NCBI GenBank assembly: GCA_004335835.1
Contig: RWJK01001124.1
Span: forward strand, 39,242 to 103,241
DNA: 64,000 nt
Direction of reading: 5' to 3'
Source of the DNA: Scenedesmus sp. ARA3
Taxonomy: Eukaryota > Chlorophyta > Chlorophyceae > Sphaeropleales > Scenedesmaceae
Under the pieces are notes generated by a model. The model was not told the DNA's origin. It worked only from the letters and a program-made list of their open reading frames with translations, and did not search any database. The translations under genes and the position numbers were made by a program. Shown in pieces: positions 11,934 to 24,200 of the stretch (positions within the stretch are counted from its first letter, which is position 1; the number at the start of each line of letters is the position of its first letter).

Positions 11934-12488
11934 ATGGCAACATCAGCATCACCAGCAGCAGCTGCTGCAGCAGCAGCAGCTGACTCCCCTGCATCAGCAC
12001 CAGCTGGCATCAACGTAGTGGGGCCAGACCACATCGTGCTTCGAGTGGCAGATCCAGTGGCCTCAGTTGCTTGGTACTTCAGCAAGCTAGGCCTGCAGCC
12101 AGTGAGGCTGCAGGAGTATCAAGACGGAAAAGTCCCTTTCCCATCTGTGCGTGTGAGCCCCACCTTTCTGATCGACTTCATGAAGCAAAAGCCAGCGGAT
12201 GCAGAGCAGCAGCAGCACGCGCCGCAGGCAGCACCAGCAGGCACAAGTAAGACCAGCGGTTCTGCAGCGCCGGCAAACCTGGACCACCTGTGCTTAGTTG
12301 TCGGGGGAGATGATATAGAAGATGTTAAGCAGCGGCTAGCGGCGCTTGGTGTGCAGGCAGAGCAGCAGTTTGATGGGGTGGTGGTGAAGCGATTTGGGGC
12401 GCAGGGGAATGCGCTGTCAATCTATGTGAGGGACCCTGACTCAAATGTGGTGGAGCTGCGGACATACGGCGGTCAGGCCAGCAGCTGA
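11934..12488 (+). CDS. VOC-superfamily glyoxalase-domain protein, GLOD5-like
   Basis: Single-exon reading of 184 residues. After an Ala-rich leader of about 25 residues come the two halves of a vicinal-oxygen-chelate fold: DHIVLRVADPVASVAWYFSK with the first metal-type His, then LDHLCLVV with a second His, and SIYVRDPDSNVVELRTYGG with the usual C-terminal Glu ligand. Length and ending match GLOD5-type single-domain proteins. The start was chosen at the ATG in ACCATGG context because upstream residues are not domain-like. Some VOC enzymes detoxify 2-oxoaldehydes or bind small ligands; the substrate cannot be told here. The insertion between the halves is Gln/Ala-rich. Its 3' part is repeated twice downstream. 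Confidence 0.85.
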   Translation: MATSASPAAAAAAAAADSPASAPAGINVVGPDHIVLRVADPVASVAWYFSKLGLQPVRLQEYQDGKVPFPSVRVSPTFLIDFMKQKPADAEQQQHAPQAAPAGTSKTSGSAAPANLDHLCLVVGGDDIEDVKQRLAALGVQAEQQFDGVVVKRFGAQGNALSIYVRDPDSNVVELRTYGGQASS

Positions 12489-12603
12489 AACCAGCAGAGC
12501 CGGATTTGTGTCAGTTTTACTCTTGCAGCAGCCACAGCTGCTGCTTGTGTTTGGGGTCCTGGCTGATTGCAGAAAGCGGTAGTGGTTCTGTGCACACGTG
12601 CTG

Positions 12604-12987
12604 CAGCAGTTTAATGGGGTGGTGGTGAGGCACTTTGGTGTGCAGGGCAATGCGCTGTCAATCTATGTGAGGGACCCTGACTCAAACGTGGTGGAGCTGC
12701 GGACATACGGCGGGGCAAGCAGCAGCTGAGCAGCAGCTAGAAGATGACTACAGTAACATATGAGTACTGCAGTAGGCCATCGCTGCTGCTGGAAGTGTTG
12801 GTGTTCAGGCTTTGGAAGTGCTGTTCAAATGCTGCTAGTACCAGTGAGCTGGCCCTGTGCTGCAGTTGGTGGCCGCTGTTTGGTGCTGCGCTTTGGTGTG
12901 CAGGGCAATGCGCTGTCGATCTATGTGCGGGACCCTGACTCAAATGTGCTGGAGCTGCGGACGTACGGCGGTGGGGCCTGCAGCTGA
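12604..12987 (+). repeat. Two downstream copies of the VOC gene 3' end
   Basis: At 12604-12729 and about 12893-12987 the coding for FG.QGNALSIYVRDPDSNV.ELRTYGG recurs, each copy in an open frame with its own TGA stop. The first copy follows an acceptor-like CTGCAG. They are either fossil duplications or alternative 3' ends. Confidence 0.85.
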
Positions 12988-13041
12988 GCACCTGCTCAAT
13001 GTACATGGTGCATGTTTTGTACTATGGCAGCAGCCAGCCAC

Positions 13042-13073
<32 letters not shown>

Positions 13074-13576
13074 TTGCTGTTGCTGCTGCTGCTGCTGCTG
13101 CTTATTTTTGGGTTCCTGGAAGTGTGGCCTGGTTGTGCTGGCACCGCTAGTTGACCGGACCAGCCTGGGTGCACATGCTGTAGTTGTATATGCATTATGG
13201 CGGCTATTTACCAATGACCAACAGGGGACTAGTACTGTGGTGTGGGCGTGTAGGTGCGCGCTGCTGGTGCACATGGCGCCTTGCAAGGATTGTCTTTGTA
13301 ACAGGAAGGTTGCGACCAATAATGCTTGAACTTCCACAGCGACCCCCAGCTCACAGCCATAGAACTTGTCTTTTACAGCCTAGTAGCAGCACCATGACCA
13401 GCAACAGGCGTGTTCGAAAGCTCTTGAGTCGCAACGTCACATGATGTTAGCCGCCAACCCACACAGCTGCTGAGCGCCGCCCGACAGTGGTGCACCACTG
13501 TCGCCACGTGGCAATGCCCATGGGTCGAACAAACAAACCACACAGACAAACACATGACTGACAATCACCAGTCAGG
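12988..13576. other. Convergent intergenic region with CTG tract
   Basis: Lies between the VOC gene and the 3' end of the methyltransferase gene. It holds an interrupted (CTG/TTG)n tract at about 13040-13101 and TGTAA on the + strand at 13297-13301. No gene was seen. Confidence 0.5.
13373..13377 (-). terminator. TGTAA 3'-end signal, methyltransferase gene
   Basis: TTACA on the + strand is TGTAA on the gene strand, about 200 bases after the stop. UGUAA is the known chlorophyte polyadenylation signal. Confidence 0.4.
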
Positions 13577-15658
13577 TTATGCAGTGATGTGGCAGTTAAC
13601 TGCCCTGTGCCCTGCCGCCCCGCAGTGGTGGCAATGCACGTGGTCAAAGCCGCACGTTGCTATCTTCAAGCACTTGTCATAATTGTGCGGCCGGCAGATG
13701 CGCGTGCCATCTGCTGTAAAGCGCTGTGGGTAGCGCAGAGGGTTTTTGACAAAACCCTGCTGCCTGGCTTGCAGGAACCAGGGTTCAGCGCGGCCAGCGT
13801 GCAGCAGAGGGTTTAGGCCACACTGAACCTCGAGCCAGTCCCACCAGGCTTTAGGGTTTAGGATCTGTCCTGCTGCTGCCGCTGCTCCTGCTGATGACGG
13901 CTGCTGATGCTGCTGCTGCTCTTGAAATTGGCTGCTGCTGCTGTTTCCTGCATTGTCAGCCGCTCTGCCGTTGGGTTCAGCGCAAACTGCTGCAGCAGCC
14001 ACCACGCGACCGCCTGCAGCACCTCTTGACAGTGTAGCATCCTGCAGTTGCTGCTGCAGCTGCTGCATGTTGTCCCGCAGCTGCACTTCTTGTGGCAACA
14101 GCTGCTGGCTATGTGCTTGCTGCACCTGCAGCACTTCACTGTGCTGTTGCCCCTGCTGCTTGTGCTGCTGCTGCTGCTGCTGCTGCTGCGGGCCCTGCAC
14201 CTGTTGCAGCAGCTGCCGCTCTGCTGCTGCTGCCAGCTCCTCACTCTTCACCACCAGCAGCCGGGGCTTAAGGTGCCCCAAAACCCAAGGCAGCAGCCGC
14301 AGCAACGCCTCCAGCTGCCTGTTGCCTCCTATGTCTGCAAACACAACGTTGCATCGCTGCTCGCTGCTGCTGCTGCTGCTGTTTATACGGTCGCTAGTAC
14401 CACCAGCAGCACTGGCTGCTGGCTGCTTTACTACGCCGCCGCTGCTGTTGCTGTTGCTGCTGCTGCATCCTCGGGCAATGTCCAGCACTGTTCCAGGCTG
14501 GTCAAGCACATCCGCGACCTCAAACCTGACATGAGGGTAGCGCTTGCGGGCCTGCAGCAAGCGCAGCAAAATGCGGGTGGTGCTCTGTCACGGTCATCAT
14601 CATCACCATGTTATCATTCAGCTCTGTCACAGTGTCAATGATGCAGCAAATACTTGGCTGCAGACCTGCCACTGCCACTGCCTCCCTCAAGTTGTCGGCA
14701 ACATGCTGTTACATGTCACTTTCAAACAGTCATTTATGTTACGAAATCATGTATCTAGCTATGTTGCAAGTGTTCAGCTTGCTCACCTGCGCCACAGCCT
14801 CCTCTGAGTTGTCTATGCCCACCACTGCTGCTGCGTGCTCTGCGAGCATGTTGGTGGCCATGCCGTACGAGCAGCCTAGCTCAAGCACCACATCGCTGCT
14901 GCTGACCTGCATGTTTAAAAGTGCAGAGCAGGCAACAAGCTTGACGTGAGCAGCACATGAATGTTTATAGCAAAAAGCAGGCATACAAGGCAGCGCAGCT
15001 GCAGCACAGCACAGCTTCGCGATGAATTGTGCATGCGTGCACATGTTCACACAACACAGCACCACACCAGGAGGTCCTTGCGGTGTTGAATGCAGAGTTA
15101 CAACTGCAACGGTTGGTGCGTGCATGGTGCGTGGTGCATGGTGCATGGTGCGTGCATGGTGCGTGGTGCATGCAGTGACCATGCTGCGCACATAGCATGT
15201 ACGGCTTCGGTGTGAATGCACCCCCAAAGTAGGGCAGGCGACCTAGTCAGCCATCCGCTGTGCTGCTGCGCTGTGGTGGTAAGAAAATAAGCCACGTGCT
15301 GCCATCTGCTGAGTATTTAAGCTGTAGTAAAGAAGGTCAAGCAGTGTCCTGCATGTAGATGTACCTGTGAGCGGGCAAGCCGTCGGTAGTCCTCTGTTGC
15401 TGCTGTCACCAGGATCAGCTTCGGCTGCTGGAACACAGGCAGCAGACGCTCGGGCCTTACATGCGCTGTTTGACCAGTTTTGAAGTGAACTAGATACCTG
15501 CCAGCGTATGGGCCATCGGGAGGAAGGCTGTCGGGCGTTTGCTGCACTACTGCTGCTCCAGTGCTCCTGTCCGATTTCAGCCAGACGAAGACAGGTTCTT
15601 GCTGGGTGAAGGATCGTTTATGGTCATTGCTGTATACTCGAAACGTGTATTCATCCAT
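13577..15658 (-). CDS. SAM-dependent methyltransferase with C-terminal CCCH and CCHC zinc fingers
   Basis: Three exons, 15365-15658, 14787-14906 and 13577-14551, join in phase 0 to give 462 residues. Residues 1-98 form an unclassified N-terminal module. DVVLELGCSYG at about 103-113 is methyltransferase motif I, followed by VVGIDNSEEAV (motif II, acidic ribose-binding end) and VRFEVADVLD. FADIGG and a LKPRLLVVKSEEL strand complete a class I fold. A long Gln-rich stretch follows. The C-terminus has C-x7-C-x5-C-x3-H (424-442) and CHHCGAAGHRAVNC (445-458), the spacing of CCCH and CCHC-knuckle fingers, which suggests a nucleic-acid substrate. The start is the ATG before DEYTFRVYS; an in-frame ATG 23 codons upstream is less likely. 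Confidence 0.78.
15118..15176. repeat. GTGCATG/GTGCGTG minisatellite
   Basis: About 60 bases of alternating GTGCATG and GTGCGTG units, within intron 1 of the methyltransferase gene. Confidence 0.8.
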
Positions 15659-16456
15659 CGTGCTGTACTGTGCGTGGCACGGCGCGTTGTGTGTCAGTTC
15701 CGGCCCGGTATTGCAACAAACCATCACTGCGCTTCACAATCCAAACAACAAACAAAAAAAAAGTCAGTTGCAGTGATGTAGATTGCATCTGGAAGTGCAG
15801 CACGCAGGCTAGCTGTTTCAAAAATGACAGCCAACACATGACACATTGTCACAGTGTCATTCCCAAAAGAGGGCATCCACAGCCCTTACAGTAAAAAGCT
15901 TGCATTGGCATGTAAACACAGTTTGAAATAGCTGAATGCAACATGCTGCTCACTCACGCATCTAGGAGGCGCCCCCTGCCACCATTACAACCTGGTCTCT
16001 CTCATGCAGTTCAAACAATCTGCATTATATTGTATGATCCACTATTAACATCACATGCTGCCAGCTGCGTCATTGAAAACACACCAGCACACACCAGTGC
16101 AACCCTGTCGACAGGGTTCAAACAGCAACCAGGCACCACACAACTGAGTAGCACTCCTGCACCCACCACATGATTTCCTCTCTCGAGCTGCTGTGTCTAG
16201 ACGTGAGGCCTACCACCCGGCACGCATAAGAAAATTTAAACTCATGCAATGCTGGGCGCAACCAGTAGCCACACAATCGGACACCAGACCAGGCAACACC
16301 TGCGCAGCAACATGCTCCTGTCTTATCACACTGCATATGCCCAACCCAACTCCAAACACCGGTGCGCCCACCGCAGACGCCTCAACCCAACTAACTCACA
16401 GCTGCTTCACCGCACGCTCAACCAGACGACCTGCACTGCGCCTGCAGCCACATTCT
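15659..16456. other. Intergenic region upstream of the methyltransferase gene
   Basis: Holds the presumed methyltransferase promoter and the 3' flank of the HCF173-like gene. TTACA (TGTAA on the minus strand) occurs at 15886-15890 and 15985-15989. No coding signal was recognised. Confidence 0.45.
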
Positions 16457-16499
16457 TCAGCCATCCTGCTCAATCGTGTGCATTTTGAAACCTGGGAGG

Positions 16500-16625
16500 A
16501 CCGCGCAGCGCTCACGCATTGGCCTTTGCCAGCTTTTCTCCTGCAGCTTCACACCTTCCTGCTCCTTGGCCTTGCTCTCACGCTCCTTCACAGCCTGCAC
16601 CCGGGGGTCTGCCAGGATCTCCTTG
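16500..16625 (-). repeat. 3' fragment copy of the HCF173-like terminal exon
   Basis: The coding for KEILADPRVQAVKERESKAKEQEGVK recurs about 240 bases beyond the copy in the real terminal exon, then diverges. Confidence 0.85.
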
Positions 16626-16728
16626 GGTGCACCACCTGCCGCCAAACCCTCCATCCACATTGTGACACATCAAAAAGCTCAACCATGCTGCTCATGGAGT
16701 GGAACAATAATAATATCCTCACAGTCTT

Positions 16729-17014
16729 TTAGGCGTTGGCCTTGGCCAGCTCCTTCTCCTTGACACCTTCCTGCTCTTTGGCCTTGCTCTCACGCTCCTT
16801 CACTGCCTGCACCCTTGGGTCTGCCAGGATCTCTTTTGTACGCTCCTCGCTGGGGGGAGGGGGAGGGGGCACAGCGCGGGGGAAGGGCTGCAGACCCACC
16901 CTCCAGCGGTTGCGGTCTGCGGCGACGACGCAGGTGATGCGGCAAGCAGACGGGCAGGCATAACAGTAAGCTACATGCAGTTTGAACAAAATTCCCTGCA
17001 AATCATGGTATCAT

Positions 17015-17060
<46 letters not shown>

Positions 17061-20000
17061 CATCTGTCATATGCAAGAGGTATCTCCTTGGTGCGCTCCT
17101 CACTGGGGCCAGTGGAGGCGGCACGGCGCGCGGAAAGGGCTGCAGGCGAGAACCCGTAGTGTACTGGATCGTGTACAGACAGATGGTGTCGATGTACAAT
17201 GTCTGTGGTTAGCGTCATGCTTACATGGCCATGCCACATGTCCCAGCAGCAGCAGCCGGGGCAGTAGCAGCAGCGGCAGCAGCAATCGCCTGGCGCCAGC
17301 CGTAGGAACAACCTGCTGAAGCCCAGTCTATAGCCCACCTCACCACATTACAAACTCCCTCATCTGCAGCAGCAGCAACCACTAAACCCAGCTAACATCA
17401 CTAATGAGTACTCACCCAGCGCCAGCTTCAGGAACAGCCTGTTGAAGCGCGCTTCAGTCATGCTCTTCCCCTTGGCCTCAGCACCTTCACCCCTGCGCAG
17501 CTCCAGCGTCTTGTTTGCTGCATCGGGCCTCACCAGTGCAGCAAGCACTGTGTCTGCTGCCTCGTCACGCGAGATGACGCCGATGAGGGTGTCACCCTGG
17601 TCAGCTTCTAGCAGTGCTGGCCCCTCGATGCCCTTGTCATCAAGCCCTGTCAACAGGGCACAGGAAACAACAGCCAATGATACGATATGATACGACAGGT
17701 ACGATTGGTCAGGGGTGAGTTGTGAGCGTGTGGAGAACTGGCATGTGATGATGATGTCGCCCTGGTCTGCCTCCAGCAGCGCTGGGCCCTCAATGCCCTT
17801 GTCATCAAGGCCTGAGAAAAAAGTCGCACATTGGGATGTAGAGGGGCACAGGGTTGAGTGAAAGTGAATGGGATGTAACAGCAACCTTTGTATTTGGCAA
17901 CAGGCTGGGGTTTGTGTAATCACACGGCGTTAATAAACGCCGCAAGGTTACGGCAGATCTTCGTGCAACACGGAGCATCCAACCCTTTCGAGGTTGTATT
18001 CAATGTTTCCTTGGTCAATACTTGATGTTCTGTTCGTGTTCTGATGTGTGTTCATTTCCAGATTGCTCACCTGTGCAGCGGATGACGGTATAAGGCAGCC
18101 CGCTGGCCCTCAGCACGCACTCCGCCTCGTACTTCCAGTTGAGCACGCCACCCGGGTTGAGCTGAATAATAGGGATGTCAGCCTTGCGGGCTGCTGCATC
18201 ATCACCAATGAGCGCGTTGCGCTCCACACCTGCGGACGTTTCAGCACAACATAACAAACAGTGTGTGATGCGTCAGCCGTGGTTGAGCTGGATGATGGGG
18301 ATGTCCGCCTTGCGGGCCGCAGCGTCATCACCAATGATTGCGTTGCGCTCCACACCTGCAGAGGTGTTACGAAAGCAGATGGCAAGCAGCATGTGTTCAG
18401 TTAGCCGAGGTTGAGCTGGATGATGGGGATGTCGGCCTTGCGGGTCGCTGCATCATCACCAATGAGGGCGTTGCGCTCCACGCCTGCGGCAGCATCAGGT
18501 TGGGAAAATAGAGCAGCAGGTGTTCAGTCAGCCAGGGTTGAGCTAGGTGATGGGGATGTCGGCATTGCGGGCCGCTGCGTCACCGCCAATCAGCGCGTTG
18601 CGCCCCACACCTGCAAAAGGTTTGTTGTCGCGGGAAGCAAGCAGCAGGTGTGTTGTTATAGCAGGGCTTGAGCTGGGTGTTGGGAATGTCAGCACAAATG
18701 CCGGCAGCTGCATCGCCAATGATTGTGTTGCAGTTCACACCTGCGGCCGCGCTACGCAACTCAAGGCAGCATGCAGTTGTTGAGCCGGATTGCAGCTAGG
18801 TGATCAAGATGTGCTGCTGTGCTGCTCTGCACAACACCCATTGCAAGCTTTCAGGGTTACCACACAAACCTGCTGATGAGATGGCCACCACTGCTGGGCG
18901 AGGCGCCTTGTAGGCGGAGATGCCGCTGCCATCAATGATCATCACCATCATCATCATCATATTACCATATAAGCCATAGCAACGTCAGTGATGGCGAGGC
19001 ATCTACCCACACAACATCACTGCAGCCGTCAACAACAGCAACGGTCTATCTGCTGTGCAGAGGCCTACCTGCCGATGAGATGGCAACTACTGCCGGGCGA
19101 GGCGCCTTGTAGGCTGAGATGCCGCTGCCATCAATGGCCAGACATCTATCCACACACACAACAGCAACGGTCTATCTGCTGTGCAGATGCCGACCTCCTG
19201 ACGAGATGGCCACCACTGCCGGTCGGGCCGCCTTGTAGGCTGAGATGCCACCATCAACAACACGTATCTATCTGTACAAAACAGCAGCAGCTCAACAAAT
19301 GTGCAGCTACCCACCTGCTGATGAGATGGCCACCACTGCCGGGCGAGGCGCCTTGTAGGCGGAGATGCCACTGCTGTCAATGATCATCATCATCATGTTA
19401 CAATTTAAGCCATAGCAACGTACATGATGGCAAGGCATCTATCCACACAATGTCACTGCAGCCGTCAACAACAGCAACAGCCTATCTGTTGTGCAGCAGC
19501 ATACCTGCCGATGAGATGGCCACCACTGCCGGGCGAGGCGCCTTGTAGGCGGAGATGCCGCTACCATCAATGGCCAGCTCAAACTTGCCCGGCCTGTAGC
19601 TGGGGTTGGGCGCCTTGTTGAACTCAAACCTGCGGCGAGCAGAAATCCAAGAATACAGATCAGTGTTTTGAACCGTGCCTCCCTGTATGACCAGCTCAAA
19701 CTTGCGGGGCCTGTAGCTGGGGTTGGGCGCCTTGTTGAATTTAAACCTGCAAGCAACAAGTGACAAATTGTGTTCTCACCGTGGTTGGCGTTGAATGTCC
19801 AGGCACATGAATGCGCTGCCGTAGACATGACAAGGGATCCCGTGTTGTGTGTGTTACAGACTCGTTGCTTTTCAAAGCATGCAAACAACTTGGCGGCATA
19901 CTGTGTTTTAGGGCATGATGTCGATAACTCAAGCCAGCAACACAGTGCCGCCGTACCTGCTCAGCACCAGGCCTAGCTTGTGATGCGAGAGGGGTCCAGC

Positions 20001-20500
20001 GGGCCCCTGGTTGGGTCGCTTTGGGCCTGCTTCACTGGCACAAAGCTGGACCAGGGCAGACGCACAAAGCCCCTCAAACACCAAAAAATATCCTTATGCC
20101 GTTTGCACCGGTATCCAGATGCAAATTCGCGCACCTGCTCAGCACCAGGCCCAGCTTGTTGATGCGAGAGGGGTCCAGCGGGCCCCTGTTGGGGTCACTC
20201 TGGGCCTGCTTCACTGCCACAAAGCTGGACCAGGGCAGACGCACAAAGCCCCTCAAACACCAAAAGGTATCCTTGTGCCGTTTGCAACGCTATCCAGATG
20301 CAAATTCGCGCACCTGCTCAGCACCAGGCCCAGCTTGTTGATGCGAGAGGGGTCCAGCGGGCCCCTGTTGGGGTCACTCTGGGCCTGCTTCACTGGGACA
20401 AAGCTGGACCAGGGCAGCCGCACAGTGGTCCAGTCACCCTCTGATGATGTGTCAAAGGTGGCCTGGTAGGTTGACTCTGGTGTGGCATCCTGGTCCTGCA

Positions 20501-20531
<31 letters not shown>

Positions 20532-20628
20532 TTGTTTGTCAGCAGCCGCATAGTGTTTTAGTCACCCTCTGGTGATGTGTCAAAGGTGGCCTGGTAGGTT
20601 GACTCTGGTGTGGCATCCTGGTCCTACA

Positions 20629-20663
<35 letters not shown>

Positions 20664-21233
20664 TGTTTGTCAGCAGCCGCATAGTGTTTTAGTCACCCCC
20701 TGGTGATGTGGCAAAAGTGGCCTGGTAGGTCGATTCTGGTGTGGCATCCTGGTCCTGCAGCAGCAGCAGCAGTTGTTTGGTCAGCAGCCGCACAGTGGTC
20801 CAGTCACCCTCAGGTGAGGTGACCTGGCAGGGTGACTCTGGTGTGGTTTCCTGGTCCTGCGAAATGCGTATGTGTGTTTTGGGGGGCAGGGGTGCCAGCA
20901 GCAGCAGTTGGGCTGTAAGCTCAGCATTCACAGCACTGCAGAAGTATGTGTTGTTTTAAATGGTGTGTACTTCACCTGGGCCATGCGCATTACGCCAACA
21001 CAGCTCCCAGGGGAGGAACTTTCCGAGGGGCAGGGCAAACTTCCCGCTGGGAGGTGTGAAATTCCCACAAGGATGCACGTGAACTTCCCACCAAGAACCA
21101 CCCAAACATCTCACCGTCTTGATGTTGAACTTGAAGATCTGGCCGTCGCCCTTCACGCGCAGCTGCAGCCCATCATAACCAGACAGGTCCATGTCAAGTG
21201 CCTTGGTGCGCGCACCACAGAAGCCGCCACCCT

Positions 21234-21275
<42 letters not shown>

Positions 21276-24200
21276 CTGTTAGCCTTAAGTGATGTTGCAC
21301 GTCCAACGCCGTGGTGCGCGCATCTCCTTCAGTCCCCGCCCGGCTAAACCGTATGGGCGCATACAATTGAGTGTTGTGCGGTGCCAGCTATACCTGTCTG
21401 TGTTCCACTCCGTCATACTGTGCTACAATTGCTGCACTGGCGCGCATGTGCCACACAGTTTGATGTCATATCGCTTCTTTCCGTTCCTGTTCCGCCCTCA
21501 CCTCAACAACAAGGTCGCCCTTCCAGACAGCGCCGCTGCCGTCTGCAGCAGCCTCCAGCGCACTGCTGCTGTTGCCACCCTGCAGCACACATAATGACAC
21601 CAGCAGGCAGGCAAGCAGGCAGGCAGCGGTTTGTAAGGTATGCATTGAACCTTGCTGCTGCTGACCGTCTCACAGCTATGCAACCTGTCTCACAGCTGCT
21701 GCTGCTACTGCTGCTACTGCTGCTGCTGCTGCTGCTACTGCTACTGCTGCAAGGCTAGGTCCCTCTCCGCGTGACCTGGTCTTGCATCAGGTGCCTCAGG
21801 GCAGAGCATAATGCTGTCAAACGAAGCAAGCAAGGACACTGCTGCTGTCAGTGGTGGTGGTGGTGGTGGTGATGCTGCTGCTGCAAGATGGTCAACCCAC
21901 CCTGCCTCCGCACATATAAACACTCGCCATGATGACGTCATCCAGCTGCGCCCACACCACTGCAACACAGAGCATGTAAGGCTTCTGCTGCTGCTCCTGC
22001 TGCTGGCACACTGACTTCCTCCATATGCACACTGACCATGATTACGTCATCCAGATGCTCCCACAAAGCCAGCTGCGCTGCACATGGGCAGGATCTGGCA
22101 ACGACACATGCAAGGATACTGCTGCTGCTGCTGCTGCTGGTGTTACATGGTCAACCTCTAAGGCTCTCACCATGATGACGTCATCCAGCCGCTCCCACGC
22201 AGCCAGATCCTCAGCGCTGGCCATTGGCAGGATGCTGCTGCTGCTGATGCCGCTGCCTGCTGATGCAACGCCTGGGGCATGCTTTGCCAGCGCAGCCACA
22301 ATGTTGGCCATGCCTGCAGCAGATGCATGAACGGCAGCCATTGTGGCAGCAGCGGCAGCAGCAGCAGCAGCAGCTTATCAGGCACTGTGTCAAGAAAACA
22401 GGGAGCTATCGGTTTTCAAGGCATGCATACCTGATGCCAGGCCGAGCCTCTACTACGGGGTTGCCGCCCACCCTGCGCCACAACACGCAGGGCCTGCATG
22501 AAACCACAGCAAGCTGTGCAAAGCGTGCTGGCATGTGCCCCCAATGTGAGGCATCTGCATTGTTTGATCGCTGCTCTGCTGCGCTGTGTCCACCGCTGCG
22601 GCTCCACACGCTCTGGGCACGTGATGCGCAACGCATGCACGAACAGCACCCATGATACATCACGAAACTATGCAGAGCGTGCTGCTCTCTATGCCAAGCT
22701 GCTGCTGCTGCTGCTGCTGCCGCCGCCGCCTCCGCTCACCCTGTGTCTCCACGCGCTCGGGGCTCATGTAATAACATCAACCAAAGCCTGGTGCTGCTGC
22801 TGAGCGTGCTACTGCTGCTCCTGCTGCTGCTGCTGCTGCCGCCGCCTCCGCTCACCCTGTGTCTCAACGCGCTCCGGGCTCATGCCGTCGATGTAGCCAA
22901 AGCTGCCGTCAGGCAGCCGCCCCGCAACAGGACCCAGCGCTGACACCACCTGCGCCAGCAGCAGCAGCAGCAGCAGCAGCAGAAGTGCTGGGGGCATGGC
23001 TGAGGAGAGAAGCAGAGGTGGCAGAATGCGCATTGCCAGCTAGAGACTGCAGGTGCAGCGCAAGCGGTAGCCTAGCCATGCTATGCCCAAAAGCGCAACA
23101 CTACATCTGTGTAAAGTAGCCCCGATGCAGCATTCTGACGCACATTCGAGCACGCAAGCGAGTAACCGCCACACACGAGAGAGCAGCAGCTTGTTCATAA
23201 CTGCAGCAGCGGATTGGTGTGCTGCCGGCTGCTGCCATTCTCAACTGCTGCTGGTTTCATCAACAGTTCTCACACCCACCTGCGTCACGCCCTCAAACAG
23301 CCGCGCACTCAATGTTGCAGGGTTGGTCACATCCACGCCTGCAGCAGTGATCAGGATGCCGCCGCTGCCGCTGCCGTTTCCAGAAGGCTGCTGGTAGCCC
23401 TCCTTGAGGCCTGCTGCCTCAAACACCTCGGCAGCCTTGTCAGCGCTGCGCACTGCGGCGATGACGGTGCGGCCGGAGCGCACCAGCTGCGGTGGTGGTA
23501 TACACAACAGCAGGGAAGAAATGCAATGCATGGGTGCATTACATGTTGGAAGGGAGATGCGGCAAGTTGAGCACGCGCAACTGCCCACAGCAGCACCAGC
23601 ACTACACATGCATCGCTTGCAGGACAGCTGCTGCAGGACAATACTACACTGTGCTGCTGCTGCCTGCCACAAGAACTGTTAACGTCACATATCATTCAAC
23701 GAAAGCAAAACAACAAAATGGTGATGTGCCGCCTCACCCGCTCCACGACCTTCCTGCCGAGCTTGCCACTGGCCCCAAACACCAGCACTGCATTCACACG
23801 CGGCAGCGGGGCAGGTGCTGCCGCCTGCGCTGACTCAGCAGCAGCTGCCTCGCCGCCTGCCATGTCTGCGGCAGGGTTGTTGGCTGCTGCGTAGCCGATG
23901 AGTCCCACCAGACCAGCTGCAAGGATGCGCAGGGAGGCATAACAGCAGGGAGCAGCGGTCAGCATGTGACTTTCCACAAAGAAGGGGCGCACAGGACTCA
24001 GCAGGTGTACCTCAATTCATAAAAGCTTGCTGGTTGCGCTTGTTAAATAGTTGATTGCTGCTCTGGATCCTAGAAGTGCCAGGACATTGCTGGTGCTGCA
24101 AATGCAACATTGACCACTCAAACCACTACCACAGCAGCAGGTGTGTGCCAGTGCAGGACCGTCACAGACATGGGTCAGCACGCGCAAGCATGATACACGT

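Noticed and set aside
18275..19380. CRISPR-like regular repeats (about 128-base period)
   Set aside because: The units are exon-plus-intron fragments, far too long and variable, with no short palindromic repeats, in a eukaryotic gene.
18988..20501. Repeated short + strand open frames resembling a repeat-protein gene
   Set aside because: They are antisense readings of HCF173-like exon 8 and 9 fragments; the repetition comes from the exon copies.
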